Made by a program: the position numbers and the translations under genes. DNA of 64,000 bases from Desmodus rotundus. Lineage: Eukaryota; Chordata; Mammalia; Chiroptera; Phyllostomidae. Under the pieces are notes generated by a model. The model did no database searches, was not told where the DNA came from, and saw only the letters and a list, made by a program, of their open reading frames with translations. This document shows positions 1-14,309 of this stretch, piece after piece. The stretch is from positions 14,723,082 through 14,787,081 of the forward strand of contig NC_071397.1 in assembly GCF_022682495.2 (NCBI RefSeq), given 5' to 3'. The stretch's first letter is position 1, and every line of letters starts with the position of its first letter.

Positions 1-2378
1 ACTTTTCACATTGCTTCAGTAGAAGCCTGAAAACAGCAGTGGACATACTGAGAGTATTTGGATTACATCTATCCCAGACAAGGGGGTGATGATGAGGGGC
101 AGCTTCTCGTCACCAGGTCTGAAAGGCAGGATCAAAGTAGGAGAGAGCATTCCTGGCCGAGGAGATGAGACTCCTGAATGAAAGCTGTGCTTGTCAAGTT
201 TGCCTGTTCACTAACTCGCCAGGGAAGCCTGTTACATTCACCAGGGGCGGGCCTTAGGGTTCTGTGTTTGTACCATGTCCTCTAAGAGGATCTTCTCATG
301 AACAAAATGTGAGCAATGTTGAATCAAGACTTGGAGTATAAAAACAAATATCTTCAGAGAAGTCCTGACATGGAGTATTTTTGGTGAGGGGACATGGCTC
401 TGGGACTAGAACACATAGGTTGCCTGTTAAAACAGGACAGGATATCAGTTAAGTTTGAATATCAGATAAACAATGAATAATTGGTTTGTTTTTAGTTTGT
501 CCCATGCAGCATTTGGGACATACTTATTCTAAAAAAGTTTTATTAAAATTCAAATTTAACTGAGTATCCTATATTTTTATTTGCTAAATCTGTCAACTTG
601 AAGAATATAGGGTGTGTGTCAGGTGGAGAGAAACACCAGAATGGATGAAATTGAAACAATATTATATTATTATACTCAATTATAATGTAATATTATTTTC
701 CAAGGTGGGTGATGCAGACTCAGCATGTAACTAATGAGATTTAAGTTTCAAGGCCCTTTGCTTGCATGAGTTCTTCCAAGGCAATGTGCTCACATTGCCA
801 TAGGTTACACAAAATTTGTAAAAGTAAGATATGTTTGTGTTTTTTTCTTACAAAGGGACTCCAAAATTGTATACACACCAGGCCCAATAAAGATATTCAT
901 CTGCCTCTGCATGTGGGACCATCCTTAGGATCAGATAAAACATTAAAAGAATGTTGGTAAACATTAACCCCACAGTGAATGTATTAAGTATAATGAAAGC
1001 CCAGGCCACTTGAAGATCTTTTTCCTCCTGTCTCATCAAGAAGAGCTACTCAAAGTCCAAGTGACTTCAACACTGGCAAAATGCAGCCTACTCTTCAAAG
1101 TGTCCTAGATGCGTACATTAATTTCCCAGTGGGGTGGAGAGAATATTCCATTCCCAAATTTGACCATGGGACCCCGTGTTCATGGAGCATCTTGACGAAC
1201 TCATGTTCCGTGGAGCAAACTTCAGGAAGTATCATATCAGAGAAGCTCATCTTCAGTACCCATGTGCAGATGAACATTTATTAAATTTGTAAGGGAAACA
1301 GCATGAACAGACCTTTTCAGAAATTAGCTGTCATTTAGCTGTCTCATCAACATGGGTAACTTGATTGAGTTAAAAACAATGCAGAGCTGATTTTGCCCTT
1401 TGGTTCCAGTAGAAATTCAGAAAATTGGAAGTAAATAAATGGAAATCAAGTTGAAGTAGAACAAAAAGAGTAAAATAGGAAGAAAACTTGCCAAAATTGT
1501 CTGGAAAAAATGGGTTGATATTTTATTTTTCATCTTTTTTGAAAAATACTATAGCATTCTAGGATAATTGGGAAATTTTGGTCATAAATAACACATTTGA
1601 GTATGGTGATTTCTCTGAGAACTTTATAAAGTAAAAAAGAAAAAATCTGCCAACACACAAAAAAGTATAATGTGTTGAAAATGGCTGTCAGCATATCTTT
1701 GGTCTCGATATCACAGCTATTAAACTATGCTATGTGCCAGACTAGGGGCATTTTTTAAGCCATAGTCTAGCAAAAACAATAATTGACAAACCCATAATTC
1801 ATTTTTTTAAAACTCTACCATTACTAGATCCCCCAAAGGCCACCTTGGTTATAGAGGTAAAATAAAGAATTTGTTGAAACTTAAGAGTCACACCCAAAAT
1901 GCCTCTACAGGCTAAAGATCTCTTCCTAAATGTGCCAATAGTTTTTCTTTATATAGTTTATCTAAATACTTAGAATGCTTGTTTTTATTTGTCTGTTTGT
2001 TTTTCAATAATAGGAAGCTACAACTATAAATTCCCAATGATAGAGAAGGATTTTTGGTTGGAAGACATTTTTCAACAATTGGAAATATTAGCAGTTTCCA
2101 GAAAACTATGAAAGTGAAATATCATAATGAACCAGCCATATCGTTCACTCACTGATTCTCCAGTGAGCAATTTACTTACAGTGTGTCCAGTAATGGACCA
2201 CGTGCTATGCTGAGGACAAAGCAGTGTTCAAATAATTCCAAGGAACATCTTAATGTCTTATAAGAAAACAAAAATAACTATTTGTTTTAACTGAAACAAT
2301 TGTGTTATGAAAGCTTGGCAAGAGCAGAGGTTATTTGAGTGCTGTTAACTTCATCTAAATGTTCAAAATTTTAGCTAA
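1..2378. other. Intergenic DNA, no gene recognised
   Basis: This is AT-rich sequence with short unrelated open frames. Minus-strand frames at 848-1277 give a membrane-like stretch and a soluble-looking stretch, but I match neither to a family and both are interrupted. No RNA gene or clear repeat family was recognised. Confidence 0.6.
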
Positions 2379-2380
2379 TA

Positions 2381-2605
2381 CAGTGGTACCTCGGTACTCA
2401 TAGTTAATTCGTTTGGAAGAGCGATGAGCCGACGACGATTGGTGAAACAGTTTTTCTTGTGTGGTGGTGTCGTGACTCACTCCTTTTCCAGCAAGTGCGC
2501 CAGGTGCTGAGCAAGCGCCAAGTGCTGAAACATTTTTTCTCATCAAAATGTGGTGAGTATAGGGTTGGATGAGTTCTGGAGCAGGCGAGTACCGAGGCAC
2601 CACTG
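2381..2605. mobile_element. Non-autonomous Tc1/mariner-type transposon (MITE), 225 bp
   Basis: The left end reads CAGTGGTACCTCGGTACTC. The reverse complement of the right end reads CAGTGGTGCCTCGGTACTC, a terminal inverted repeat with one mismatch in 19. Each end is flanked by TA (2379-2380 and 2606-2607), the target duplication made by Tc1/mariner/pogo transposases. The interior holds no transposase, so it must have been moved by an enzyme encoded elsewhere. Superfamily assignment rests on the TA duplication and CAGT ends; the subfamily is not named. Confidence 0.85.
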
Positions 2606-2607
2606 TA

Positions 2608-4379
2608 TTGGTTTGCCATAGTAAATGGCAGTTATTCTATTAATTTTTTGTTTGTTGGAAATGGGTATCAATGAGAGCTAGATGTGTTTTGGACAAAATG
2701 GTAAGGGAGGAAGGCAAGGACAGGCAAGCAATTATTTAGTGCTATTAACAATGCAGAAGGTAAAACCTTGAGGGTATAAATCCTTTTGCTTGTTATTTAT
2801 ACACTAAAACAAGTGAGTAACTACAAGTATAAACAAGTTCCAAAACTCATAATTTGACCCAAGGGAAGAAATACTGAGAAATAGACTACTTAGGCAAGAA
2901 TTGAGACACAGGTTAAAAAAAGAAGAAGAAGAAAAATTGTTTTATGAGAGCACATCAGCAACAGAGTCATTCCCCGCCATGGTGCCACCTCTGCACCCTT
3001 TTATTTAGAGTGGAGTGACTAAGGCATATTCAAAAGGATGGTGTAAAGAAAGCAAAACTCATGACTAATTCAGGGAAGAAGAGTCTGTCCGTGGGTGGAG
3101 GAAAACCATCTTTATCCTTCCGAATGCTAGGTTCCCGAGTGTTTGTCCAGTTTGAACCTGGCACTGGAAGGAATGTGAGGGCTGAAACACGACACCCAGA
3201 CTGACGTATTTTAGGAAGACAACGGTTTGAGAGGCATCAAGTGACACCTTCTTTTCGCCTTTATTCAATTCAGCACGGGGCACATTGGCGTTTATTCCTC
3301 AGGTGGACTATACTATCTGCGATAGAGAACTGATGAAAAATGCGTATACAATTATTTCAAGTCTAAAAATTGTAAAGACCTTACCCAAGGAAAAATAATT
3401 AACTTTTATGAAAGTGTTTTATCGCCCCTACTTATTCATGACCTAATTATTCTGCTTAAGTAGGTGAATCTCAAATAAATGGCTCAAATAAACCAGTGGC
3501 CTGCTGCATTTTTACCGGATAGCTTTCCTCTCTGATGTATTTTTAATCTTCTGCTCCATGGATAGCCCTGGTCCTGCTAAGTAACAATACCCTGAGAAAC
3601 TGGAGATATAAATTCAGAGAAAACAATTATAAATGAAAGCCGACATGAAGGGGAGTGGGTAGTAATAACATTTTAAAGAAGAAAAAAGGGCCCCGATTTT
3701 GCAGGGAAGGACGAAGAGTCTATAAACAGACAGATATAATCTCTATATTAGGATGGATGGGGACATAAATCACCAGACAAATCAGAAGATATGCCTCATC
3801 AGCTGAGCTCCAACCTGCTGCTTTGGTTTTTGTTTTCAGAGCAACATTCTCAAAACTCTTTGAATTTCTTATTTTGAGTTGTGAGTTTCTTTGTTTTTTC
3901 TTAATTAACAAATAATTGTATGTATTCCTTTGATTTAATTACCTTCAGCTCAGTTTTACACACTATAAGGGAGAGAAAAAAAAGTATTACGTAGTTTCCA
4001 CCTTTAAGTTGCTTGAAATCTATAATATTTGAAGATGCTGAGAGAAGAAATAGTCGCGGGTGATAAAACACAGAAAATGGTGGGTGACAACTTGGTTCAT
4101 AATTCGGAGTTAAGAGAATTTGGGTATCAGAGCCTATTGGCATTTGAGGGGAATCTGGCATAAAGGAAATGCAACCTCAAGCAGGCCTTGAAGATGCATT
4201 GGATCTGCTTACTCAAATTATTCGGCTCTCCAAAGCTGTTAATTCTGGTGCAAGGGGCACAAAGAGGGAAGCTCGACCCAGTTCGTGTCCCCAATCACTC
4301 TGTCCTTCCTCTCTCAACCAAGCATGCCCCACCCTCACCCCACCCCAAGGGTCTTCATGCTTGCTCTTCTCACCACCCT
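2608..4379. other. Intergenic DNA, nothing recognised
   Basis: There are short A-rich runs (about 2917-2935) and unique-looking sequence. No coding frame is convincing and I can name no repeat. Confidence 0.5.
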
Positions 4380-4655
4380 GAATGTTCCTCTTCCTGTATA
4401 GCCATAAGTATTCTTCACTTTTTATTTTGGTTTCTATTTAAATATCATGTCATTAGAAAGGCCTTCATGACTATTTAAAAATACAGTCAGGTTCTATACC
4501 TCCTTGTCATGATATTTGTTTATTGTCTGCCTGTCCCCAGTAGATTGAAAGCTCTATGAGGGCAGAGATTTTTTCTGTTCTATGAACTACTGTGACCCAA
4601 GTACCATAGAACAGTGTCAGGTACATATGAGGCATTCATTAAACATTTGGGAAAA
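4380..4655 (+). repeat. L2 LINE 3' end
   Basis: The sequence follows the L2 3' region: a TTTGTTTATTGTCTGCCTGTC block, then AGCTCTATGAGGGCAGAGA, then CAGTGTCAGGTACATATGAGG ending near ATTCATTAAACATTTG. This is an old mammal-wide LINE remnant with no coding capacity. The left boundary is approximate. Confidence 0.75.
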
Positions 4656-4738
4656 GAAAGAAGGAAGGAAAGAAGGAAGGAAGGAAGGAAGGAAGGGGGA
4701 GGTAAGGAGGGAGAGAAAGAGGTAGAGGGGGAGGGAAG
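4653..4738 (+). repeat. GGAA-type purine microsatellite
   Basis: A run of AAGG/AAGA units abuts the L2 tail, probably grown from its A/G-rich end. The purine asymmetry is strong. Confidence 0.9.
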
Positions 4739-7700
4739 ATATAAGAGCAAATTGTGGACCAGTTTCAGAACCTTGAATGCTCCAAATGTTTCCATTATAA
4801 AATTGAAGCCATTACATGTATTTCCTTGTCTAGTAAGTAATTCAAGGTAGGCTCACTAATAAATTTGAAAGTTTCTTACTTAATTCCTTGCCAGGTAATA
4901 TTAACATCTAGCTTTTCATTTTCTTAACTATTTAGCAGTAGTTTAAATTTTAACAAAAGCCATGGTTTTCTTTGACACAGCAGGAACTGTGTTCATATCC
5001 TAGCTCGTCAATGGAAAAACAAAAAAGAATACAGTTGAAAAAGCGAAAGATTATCATGGCAGTTGCTATGCTACTTTTGCTCAGCTAAGGAACTCAGAGA
5101 TACTACCCCAAGCCATTTTCAGCTGGAATTTTTGGATTATGTACACAAGCACCCAGAGCCTGCCCGACATAAGCATAAGTAAAACATATCATCTGATGCT
5201 CAGGAACATTTCCTTCTTCCCACAAAATAAATCATTTCTTGGTATTCTACCTGCTGTTTCCAAGCTCACATTAATGATTCATCAAGTAGTCTCAAAAACA
5301 GATGCTCGTAATTAAATCGTGGGTTCTGTAGATCATTAACTAGTCCTCTAATGGCTAAAAAAAATTGAGAAATTTTGTAAGTTCATCAATTCAGGAAGAA
5401 ATATAGACAATAATTTCTGTGTGATATTTGCTGTATTGTTTTCCTTTATGGTTGAAATTTCTCATCTTGTAAATATTTGTTAGTATAGAACTTCTTTGTG
5501 TTTCTTTAACCTCAGCAGATTTATTGTTCAATTCCATCCACAGAAATTCTGACTCAGATGGCCAGTGGAGAGGAGCCTTGTTGCTTGTTCAAATGTCTTG
5601 TTGCTTTTGATTGTATGCCTTAGGTTGTCCATATTAGCATTTCTCCAGAATAATGTAATTTATGTTGGTGAAGCAGAATTGCATTGTTTGTGGCAGAAAA
5701 CGGCTTATTAACCATACCACATAAATTTCAGCATCCGAAAAGTTTTCTTTCAGTTTTGTAGATGATAGTTGGCACAATAGTTGATGTGATAGCTCCTTTA
5801 TTTCCATTAATGTTTTCTTGTCTGCCTTGTACTCAGCTGAAATTGTTATTCATGTATATTTTTATCCACTTGAATCTTGAAGTTGAGGTAAGCTGAATCG
5901 ATCTAATTTTCTTTTGTACACATGACTTTGACCTACATAAAGAATTTATTGATGGAGCAAGGTGATGAATATTATAAACTAAATCAGATTTTCATCTTAT
6001 GTCTGACACAATTTAGTAGTGGTGGTACCTGCTACAAAATCAAGTATACTTCTGTCTGAGAACCTTCCTTCTCCTATAATCACTGGGATGTTTATTCAGG
6101 GCTTTCACTTGGTATATAATTCCTAGCAAAATACTTCCTCGGAAAGATATAACAAGAGTCTACACGAACAACATTCAGGTTTAAATGTAAACAGATGGTC
6201 TGGTTCTGCCATTGGAGCTTGCAAGCTAAATCAACGGATATATTTCAGAAATGCTTGTGTTTGAACTCGAGTTTGAGATATGAAATGAATGTCTTCCTTA
6301 AATGTACTATCCTCAGTCCTCAAAGTACTGATATCAAATTAGTTCTAATTACAGTTTGCTAGAAAACAACGATAATGAAATTAACTTTGTTGAGTTAAGT
6401 AAGTGTTGAAGTACCAGCCTGTAAAATACTGTTTAATGAAAACCATCAGCGTGTTTAATATCTGTGGGCTCAATGTAGTGGGCCTTTACTAGATAATTTA
6501 CTTCACAATGTTTTTATTGCCATTCTCCAAATGAAAATTAGGGTTTACAGTGTTTATATTTGAATACTATTGCAAAGACACAGCAGCACTTCTAACTGAG
6601 ACACTGTAGGTTAAAATGGTTTGGTAATAGTATGAAATTTTGGCAGCATTTCAATGTAATATGGAGAAAACTAGAATGCAATGAAGAAATGCAATATTAC
6701 ACAGGTCGCCCTCATGCTACCCAGACTCCTCATTTCTTGTTTGGACACAAAACGTATACTTTTTCCTTGCCAAAAAGCAACCGTCAGGAAGTCGCTGTGA
6801 TGCCGCCTTGCTGCAAGACGCAGGTTTTAAAAAGGAAGATATTTTTAAATGATGTAGTGTTCTAGGACAGAGGTTAGCCCCCACAGGAAACTGCATATTC
6901 AGATGGAAATGTATTTGTCAACATGCATCTGTCCGTACTAGTCTGATTTCCAGTTTACTGTTTATCTGACTCCACTTTCTGTTGGCAGCACAATACACCA
7001 GCACATGGTTATCACCACTCTGGTACCAAACCGTTGAAAGTAAAGGAAAAGCGTTTGTTCTGAAAACATGTAAAGCAATGCTGATCATACGTTATTTTTT
7101 TCAAGTGGGGCAATACTATCACAATACGAAATCTCGGGTCTGGGTTTTCTCCAAAAGATCATTTTTGCTGAATCCAGAAGACTCAAAGTTCCCTGAGCAA
7201 CTCTGATCATAAATTTTACCATGCTTCAGCTTTGGCAGGTTTGATTCATGGCCTGTTATTAATATCATTATTTAAATATGAATATTGTCCCTTCCCATTA
7301 TGAAAAGCTACTACAAACATATGAATTTATATAAAGGTTGATGACTATATGCTTTTTATATTAGAAAACTGTGTGAAAACAAAATTAATCTTATGAATGC
7401 TGTTAATTATTTTAACTTTTTTATTAGGTATAAAATGTTCCTAAAATTATTCTCTATATAACTTACCAAGATTTATCAGCTTGTGTAATTTTTATAATCA
7501 GAGGAGTCTGGTTTTCTAATTAAAGTTTTGTCAAAGAAAATGAATTGTGTGGCTCTTTCCTGCCTTGGAGGCATATTATTAAAGTGCCAAAATACTGTAC
7601 AAGGTTTCTCTCCTCTTCTATGGGGTATGCAAATGAAATCGTATGCAGCCAACACACCTGGATTTGGGGCTATTTTTATTTCCCTTCAATGGAGGAAAAT

Positions 7701-10700
7701 ATACCAAAAAACTCTTATGCGTATCTGAATATCATTAGAACAGGCTAAAACCAGTAAGTCCCTGCTGATCATAGTGGAGGTCTAATTACTCTTACTTACA
7801 GTCAGTCTGCCCGTCTACTCCCAACCTGGGGAAAGCGTTAACACGCTCTCCTGAGCAGTCGTCTTCCCTCAGAGCTGTCAAATTCTACATTCCGTAAGGC
7901 TTAATCATTCCATTCTAAACCCTCAATGAAAAGAAATGTTACCACCAGAAATATAATCACCAAATCTCAAAATCCTGATATTCTAGGAAATAATGACAAG
8001 CACGACGGTGAGACAAGACAGGCACTGAATCACACACAGGCACCGCCATTGCCAAACACCCCGTGAAGCAGGTACGTAAAAAGGACAATATTATCAGATT
8101 TAGCTTTTAGTCAAAACTTTTCTGCTTCAAGGAGCCTGTGTTAGCAATTTGCCGGGAGCTGATTATATGAGATAAATTGTAAGATTGACAAGCAAGAAAA
8201 CCATTTCCCAAACTATTAATTTGAGGGCCATTATCATTGTCATTTCATTCCTTTGATTGTGAAAGCTTACTACCCTTAAGAGTTTCCATCAAGATGCAAA
8301 AGCCTCTGCGAAAGGTGATATTGTAATCAATAGTGGTAAACATTAACAGCCTAGTTATACATTTGTTCATTACCACCTTAGCGGAGGTTAGCAAAAATGG
8401 GAGTTCATCCCCCCCCCCACCCCGAGGAATGGTGCAATATAGTTTCTAACTGGGAGAAAAGAAAGCATAAAGAGAGTTAAATTTCACCTCCTTTATTTAC
8501 CAAAGTTTAGAATCTCTTTTTTTAATCAATTATTGTAAGTATTTTTAACACAAGGGTCACTTGTATCAAAATGACCGAAGCTGCTTGATTAGATGCCCCT
8601 ACTGGCTTCCAGGTAGATAGTTCAATATGGAAAACATTATACAAGTTCTTAGCCACTATAACCCACTACATTTAAGAACTGAGCTGTTGCCTGAGCTTAT
8701 AACCTCTCAGTCTATACATCATTCTTTGCACATTAAATTGTCCACACATTACCAACAGTGAGTGCTTAGCTAAGCCAAACTGGGCTCACAGTATCTTAAT
8801 ATTCAGGATAAATGGAATTTTTCCCTTAGACAACGGGTAGCATGGGGAAAAAAAAGTGGCCTATTGGGCAAAAATATTCTGATGATTGCTATTTGGAAAA
8901 GTAGCAATTAATTTTGCTAAAAAACTGAATCTAGTAGTAAAGAAAAAATCAACAAATTCCTAAGCATTCTCGGAAAGAGCTGTGAGGACCACACATTGCT
9001 AAAAATCATTCAAATCAGACAGGAGAGAAACTGAATATATAAGCAGTATGCCCATGTAATCAGACTTCCACACAATATTTTAGATAATATTCCAAAAATC
9101 TTACTTGCAGATTATTTGGGCTCCACACATTCCCAGGGTTGGAAGGCTGACGGAATTAGCAAATGAATAGAAATGAATCTTGCTGAAGGGAGGTGTCATC
9201 TGTAGTCCTGAGAGTCAATCGTTGTTTTACATCTTCATTATCAATTCAGAACAATGGATGAACCAAGTATACAACTGATAACAAAGCAGACAGTGTTCCT
9301 AAATGTCACAAAGGAAGATAATCGAGAAATACAGGCATAAAGATGTTTAAGATTCAAGCAATAAAGAACCCTAATGAATCTGGTTGGGAAACATGCAGAG
9401 AAATTTACCAGAAACCTGGGGTGGAAGTGGTGTTAGGAGAAACATATACAAAAAAAGAAAACAAACAAAGAAACAAAAACCAGTTAAGCCAACAAAGCTC
9501 AACAAAAATATGAACAAAAAGCAAGCTAAGAATGCTTTTATGGGATGTGTATGAAATAAATAGGCCAGTGCTATTTGGGGTGACACACAGTATGATATTG
9601 AGAGATTAAAATAGTTTTGATATCTCACTGTAATGAAGGAACTGGTTATTTTCAATCCCCAAAATGTTTGAGACAAATTGGGAAGCTCAATAGTGAAGAA
9701 AAGATTAGAAGCAGATGAAAATAAGCCATAGCTCAGGAAAAATAGATCAGTGACACGCAGTGGCGAAGCAAGTCAGAAGGCAAATAATAGATCTGAACCA
9801 GGAAACCCAAAAATATGTACAAGTTGTTCACTCTTGGTCGAGTTCTTCTGGTGATAGGTGCTCGAAAAAGCTGATGGCATTTCAAGAGGCAGGGAGTGAG
9901 TGTCATTATTTTTACTATGGGAACTGCAGGAGATAGAGAGGACACACTATTTGGTATAAACCAGGGTTTCTAATTCTTTTAGTTATGGAATTCTTGCTTC
10001 AAACAAAGATCCGTGCAAAACTGCATGTATAGAGCAGATGAGCTTGGCAGCTCCAAGGCCAGCAGCCTGCCACTCCCACCATTCTGTTTCCAACCCCTCA
10101 AGCTACCTGGAAAAACTTGGAAACCTTTGATAAGTGGGGGGGAAAAATAACAGAAAAATCTCCTTTATGTTTGCCTCTAAATGACTGAGCGACAACAGTT
10201 AGCCTCGTCCACAGAATGAAGGAATCACAGTAATGATGTCTAAGGCCCCTTCCTTCTCTCTGGCCCCTACATGTGTAACCTCTTCAAACTGAGCAAATGA
10301 AAACCATCATATCCCTTGTTAACATGTACTGACCGAACTATGCCAGAAATGGAGACCTTTTTCCTGCGTGAGCTTGCACTCTACACTACCCAGTATCTAT
10401 TGCCTAACGTCCTACCCAAAGTTGAGGTCCTCTCTATGAACAAGGGAGTGGAAGACACACTCCCTTGTGAAGCAACACCATCCATCTTCAGATAATCGTT
10501 ATAAAGCTCCTCTTTACATCCATCTGATATCTACACCCACCCTTTGGCCCATTCACAATAAATCTAGCTCATATTTTACACACAGATTCTCAAATAGTTG
10601 CTGAGATCACATTAGTTCCCCTGAGTACTGTCACCTTCTGAGAAAAAAGAAAAGAAAAAAAAATCTCCAAACCCTTCAACTAGTGCTCAGATGACACGAT

Positions 10701-11959
10701 TTGCCAGCCCCTCTTCTGCCGGTTTCCCTGTTTTGAACATGCCCCTGCTCGCCAGTGACACCCTGGAAGCACTTTGCCCAGAACCGGACACTGAGCTTCA
10801 GCTGCAGTCGAGTGTCGAACAGTGATCGGGAACCTTTATTACCTAGAGCACGCAGCCTGCGGTCACGTTTTTTGTCTCAGGGGCCAAATCACACTGTGGG
10901 CCTCTTATTACCCAACTAGAGGACTATTACGTCTCAGAAGCTCTTCCTCTATCTTCTCACTGATTAGCCTCTGGGAACCCAACTCCTCTGTGATTTACTG
11001 ATAGGCAACAAGACAGAAAATCCCTGGGTGGCCATATTGCAGTTAGTTCTTAATTCCTTGAGAAGCCAAAGCCAGCCACACGAGAAAAGCTATTCCCTGC
11101 CAGTCCTCCTGCCTCAGACACTAGGTAATGTCATTCAGAGACTGATCCAAGGGCAATTTCCATGACCATAGCTTTCTCAGGAGCAAGTCATTTATTCAGG
11201 CAGCCAAGGTTCATTGTGCCTCCCCTCCATTCTTTCACATTTGAACTGTTAACTCCTGATTTGAACAAATACTTTGTAACTTCTAGGAGAAAATGAGCAC
11301 TAGAAAAATCCCACCTTCTATTTTTAATATATGTTTACAAACCCCACACCACATTCAACCAGTTCTCTTTAAAGCATTTCTGTACACTCCCCTTCCCATC
11401 TTTTCCATGGGAAGAGTTATTACACATGGCACCTGCTGCCTCTGAAACATACAAGGGGATTCTGAAGTATTTGTTCCGGGATTGCAAAAGAAGTCATCTC
11501 TTATCTCATAGGTGAAAAGATCCTTGGGAGACCTTGCCTATGATGGTGTGGACTTTCTGGAAGGCAAGTTGGCCTTCTGAGTCTCCCGGACCTTTATGCA
11601 TATCCTGACTCTTTGAAAATCACGTTGTATTCGGCACGTTGCCTAACAAAATATGTTTTTAATAATTATGCACCTAAAACAATGTGCCCTTATGTCTTCC
11701 TTCATTTGTGCTACCTGGAGTTTGGTCCCTCAGTGCAGTTTTATCAGTTGATGTCAAAATGGCATAACAGGCTTCGTGATCTAAAGACACAATAATGCAG
11801 TTTCAGATTGTTTCCATCACAGCCCCTCTGCAGCCTCTCCTGGCCACTGAAGGGATGGAGAACATGGAGAAACACTGCGGCCACCAAGGCCAGTTTCTAG
11901 GACTGCTGGGTCTTTTCCTGGTGCACGGAGCTGCCATACTGAAATGTTTGTTCAGTTTT
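4739..11959. other. Intergenic DNA, mostly unassigned
   Basis: About 7.2 kb has no recognisable gene. A poly-C run lies at about 8410-8423. The stretch 10.68-10.95 kb resembles an old amniote interspersed repeat that I cannot name securely. Stop codons are frequent in all frames. Confidence 0.5.
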
Positions 11960-12250
11960 CACTTGGTTGTCTACCCTCGGCAAGTGTTAATTGAGCACCT
12001 ACTCTCTGATGAACTCTGGGTTAAGCACTGGAGATATGGACAATCTGCCTAGTAGCATACATGTTAGCAGGGGGAGTCTAGCATGGTTTCTAAGAGTGCT
12101 AAAAGGAATAATATATTATTTGGTTGAGGTCTATACAAAGTATGGAAAGGCATAAATGAAAGAATGTTCAACTTTATATAATTGGAGGTAAGACATAAGA
12201 ATGAGTAAGACTTCAAAAAAACATTTCTTAACTAAACCATATATTCTGTC
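11960..12250 (-). repeat. L2 LINE fragment (minus strand)
   Basis: The plus strand reads ATTGAGCACCTACTCTCTGA followed by AAGCACTGGAGATATGGACA. This is the reverse complement of the L2 3' end (the segment ending in CTCAATAAAT). It is diverged and its borders are approximate. Confidence 0.6.
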
Positions 12251-12879
12251 GGGAGAGAGACCTAATTGTCTTGTTTGCTATTGTTCTCCCTGGAGGCTAG
12301 CTGGGGGTGCAGGTACCAAAGGAGACTGAGACATAAAATTTGTCTACAGTTCTAAGCAAAGGGATAAGGAGGGAGAAACGAAGACTCTTACCAAAAGACA
12401 TAGAGTTTGTGACTGTTCTCACAGGGAGAGTCTGGGAAGCTGACTGGCATCGGGTCTAGTTAGAATAAACCGTGTGTAGTCCCTGGCACTGACTCCACCC
12501 CCAAGCCCCACCACCGTGGCCCCTGGCAAGGATGGCTACCTCAGGAGCATAACTGTTCTTTGGTGAACTTGGATCCAAAAGTAAGGAAACTGTGTGGTCT
12601 AAAGGATATTTTGCTCAAGCTGTAAGAGAATCTAGTGGGCCATCATCTGTCACTCAAACTAAAGCAAAGTATTAGCTGAATGTCAGCTGCCCCTGAATGT
12701 ATCCTTAGTTCTCACTCAGGCCAGGTCTGAAGCAGGGTCAGCACATCTTTCATTTCTCAGGAGAACAAAATCAATATACTTAAACCATTAGCAAGTACCA
12801 TCGTATCGAGGGAAGATTTAAAAAGGGAGGTAAAGACAGTTTGTGCCCAAATTTCATAACTCATAACCCTGTGATGCCC

Positions 12880-13005
12880 TGAGCAATATGCCCTTTCTTC
12901 CAAGTCTTCTCAGTTAGTGCTTCCCACCTAGAGTGTTCTTTCTCAGTGACTCCCCAATGGCATTCCCATCCCAATTTCTGGTCTTCTCTCAAAACTTTTC
13001 AACTG
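12880..13005 (+). repeat. L2 LINE fragment
   Basis: Text such as GCCCTTTCTTCCAAGTCTTC and CCCACCTAGAGTGTTCTTTC followed by CAGTGACTCC matches the pyrimidine-rich L2 region ahead of the 3' end. It is directly followed by an L1 fragment. Confidence 0.5.
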
Positions 13006-13007
13006 GG

Positions 13008-13200
13008 GTGACATTGGTTAATAAGATTATATAGGTTTCAAGTATACATTTCTATGATACATGTTCTGTATATTGCATTGTGTACCCACCACCCAAAGTC
13101 AAATCATCTTCAATCACCATATATTGGACCCCCTTTACTCTTTCAATCAGTTTTTCAATCATGATCCCCTTTCAATATTTTTTAAAATATTTCTGCCATA
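13008..13200. repeat. LINE-1 fragment
   Basis: The segment beginning GTGACATTGGTTAATAAGAT and continuing TTGTACCC-like CACCACCCAAAGTC is a LINE-1 piece familiar from laurasiatherian genomes. It appears to sit inside or against the L2 fragment. The open frame across it is not a host gene. Confidence 0.6.
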
Positions 13201-13483
13201 TCCTCCAAATTTATCAACTAGCCCAATCACAGACCTAAAAAGAAACTTTCAGCTACCAGAGCCCACCCATCTTAGTAGGCAATTGGAGGTTATAAATAAC
13301 ATTCACAAAAAATGTGTGTTTACTTCATCATATGCTATTGAATAACACTAAAAATGTTGCTTGACAGATATTTCTTGTTATATTATTTCTCATTTCCATA
13401 TTTTCAATTTTAATTCTTTGACATCATTGGAGTATTTTCATGCTTCCAGTTTTAATTCTTTTACAACATTTAAGTATGCCACT

Positions 13484-13640
13484 ATGAGGTACAGCTTAGG
13501 GATTAAGTGCATAGGGTTTGGAATTTGAAGTAATCTGGATTCATTTTAAATCTTACATCTGCCACTCACCTACTGGAGTGTGTCCTTGGGAGAGATATTT
13601 AATTTCCCATGGCCTTTCTAATCCCCTAATGTGGGAATGT
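13484..13640 (+). repeat. MIR SINE fragment
   Basis: The sequence GATTAAGTGCATAGGGTTTGG, then a CTGGATTC block and CTGCCACTCACCTACTGG followed by TGTCCTTGGG, is the tRNA-derived MIR body in sense orientation, well diverged. Confidence 0.7.
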
Positions 13641-14309
13641 ACTGATTCAAAAACTATATGTTGAGAGATCCTATCTACCATTTGCTTGTTCGCTTACTAA
13701 TTAATCATATAATAATTGCATACATTCTTATTGGTGTTCATGGGTTTGTTTGAAGTAATTAATTTAAAACTCTTAATACAGACTTTATTGCATAAGTGTT
13801 GAGTCAGCCCTTGCCATTGTTACTATTATGATTAATTCCATGCTTGAGAAAAGGCCTATAAAAATTTTCATCACTTGAAAAATTCTATCCCTGTTGATCA
13901 TTGAACTTGTATTTGTATGATTGATTTGCCTTCTGTTTTTTTCTCTCTGATCATCTAGCCTCAATCTTGAGGAAATTAGGTATATGAATTTTTGACTGCT
14001 TGAATTTGATAGTTCTTCTTATACTATAGTTAGGAGATAATGACCTTCATTTAACATCAACACTCTACTAATTATAGGGCAACTTTTCTTTAGTATCCCA
14101 AAGTCATAAGTGAAACTCCATTTATCACCATCCTGAAGAAATATGGAAGTTGAGGTATCTAGTTGACAATTATAGATTGACTGTTTTTATTGTCCATTAT
14201 TTATGAAGAAGGAAAATATTTTCTCAGTTGTTGTGATGAGTAATGATTTAAATAATTCCAAAAATTCCATTTGATGTTGCCTTTTTTTTCAACTCAATCT
14301 TACTCTTAT

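Noticed and set aside
848..1277. Minus-strand frames with a membrane-like stretch and a Cys/His-containing stretch, suggesting a processed pseudogene
   Set aside because: The two frames are interrupted and shifted relative to each other, and I could not match them to any protein family. A translated database search would decide.
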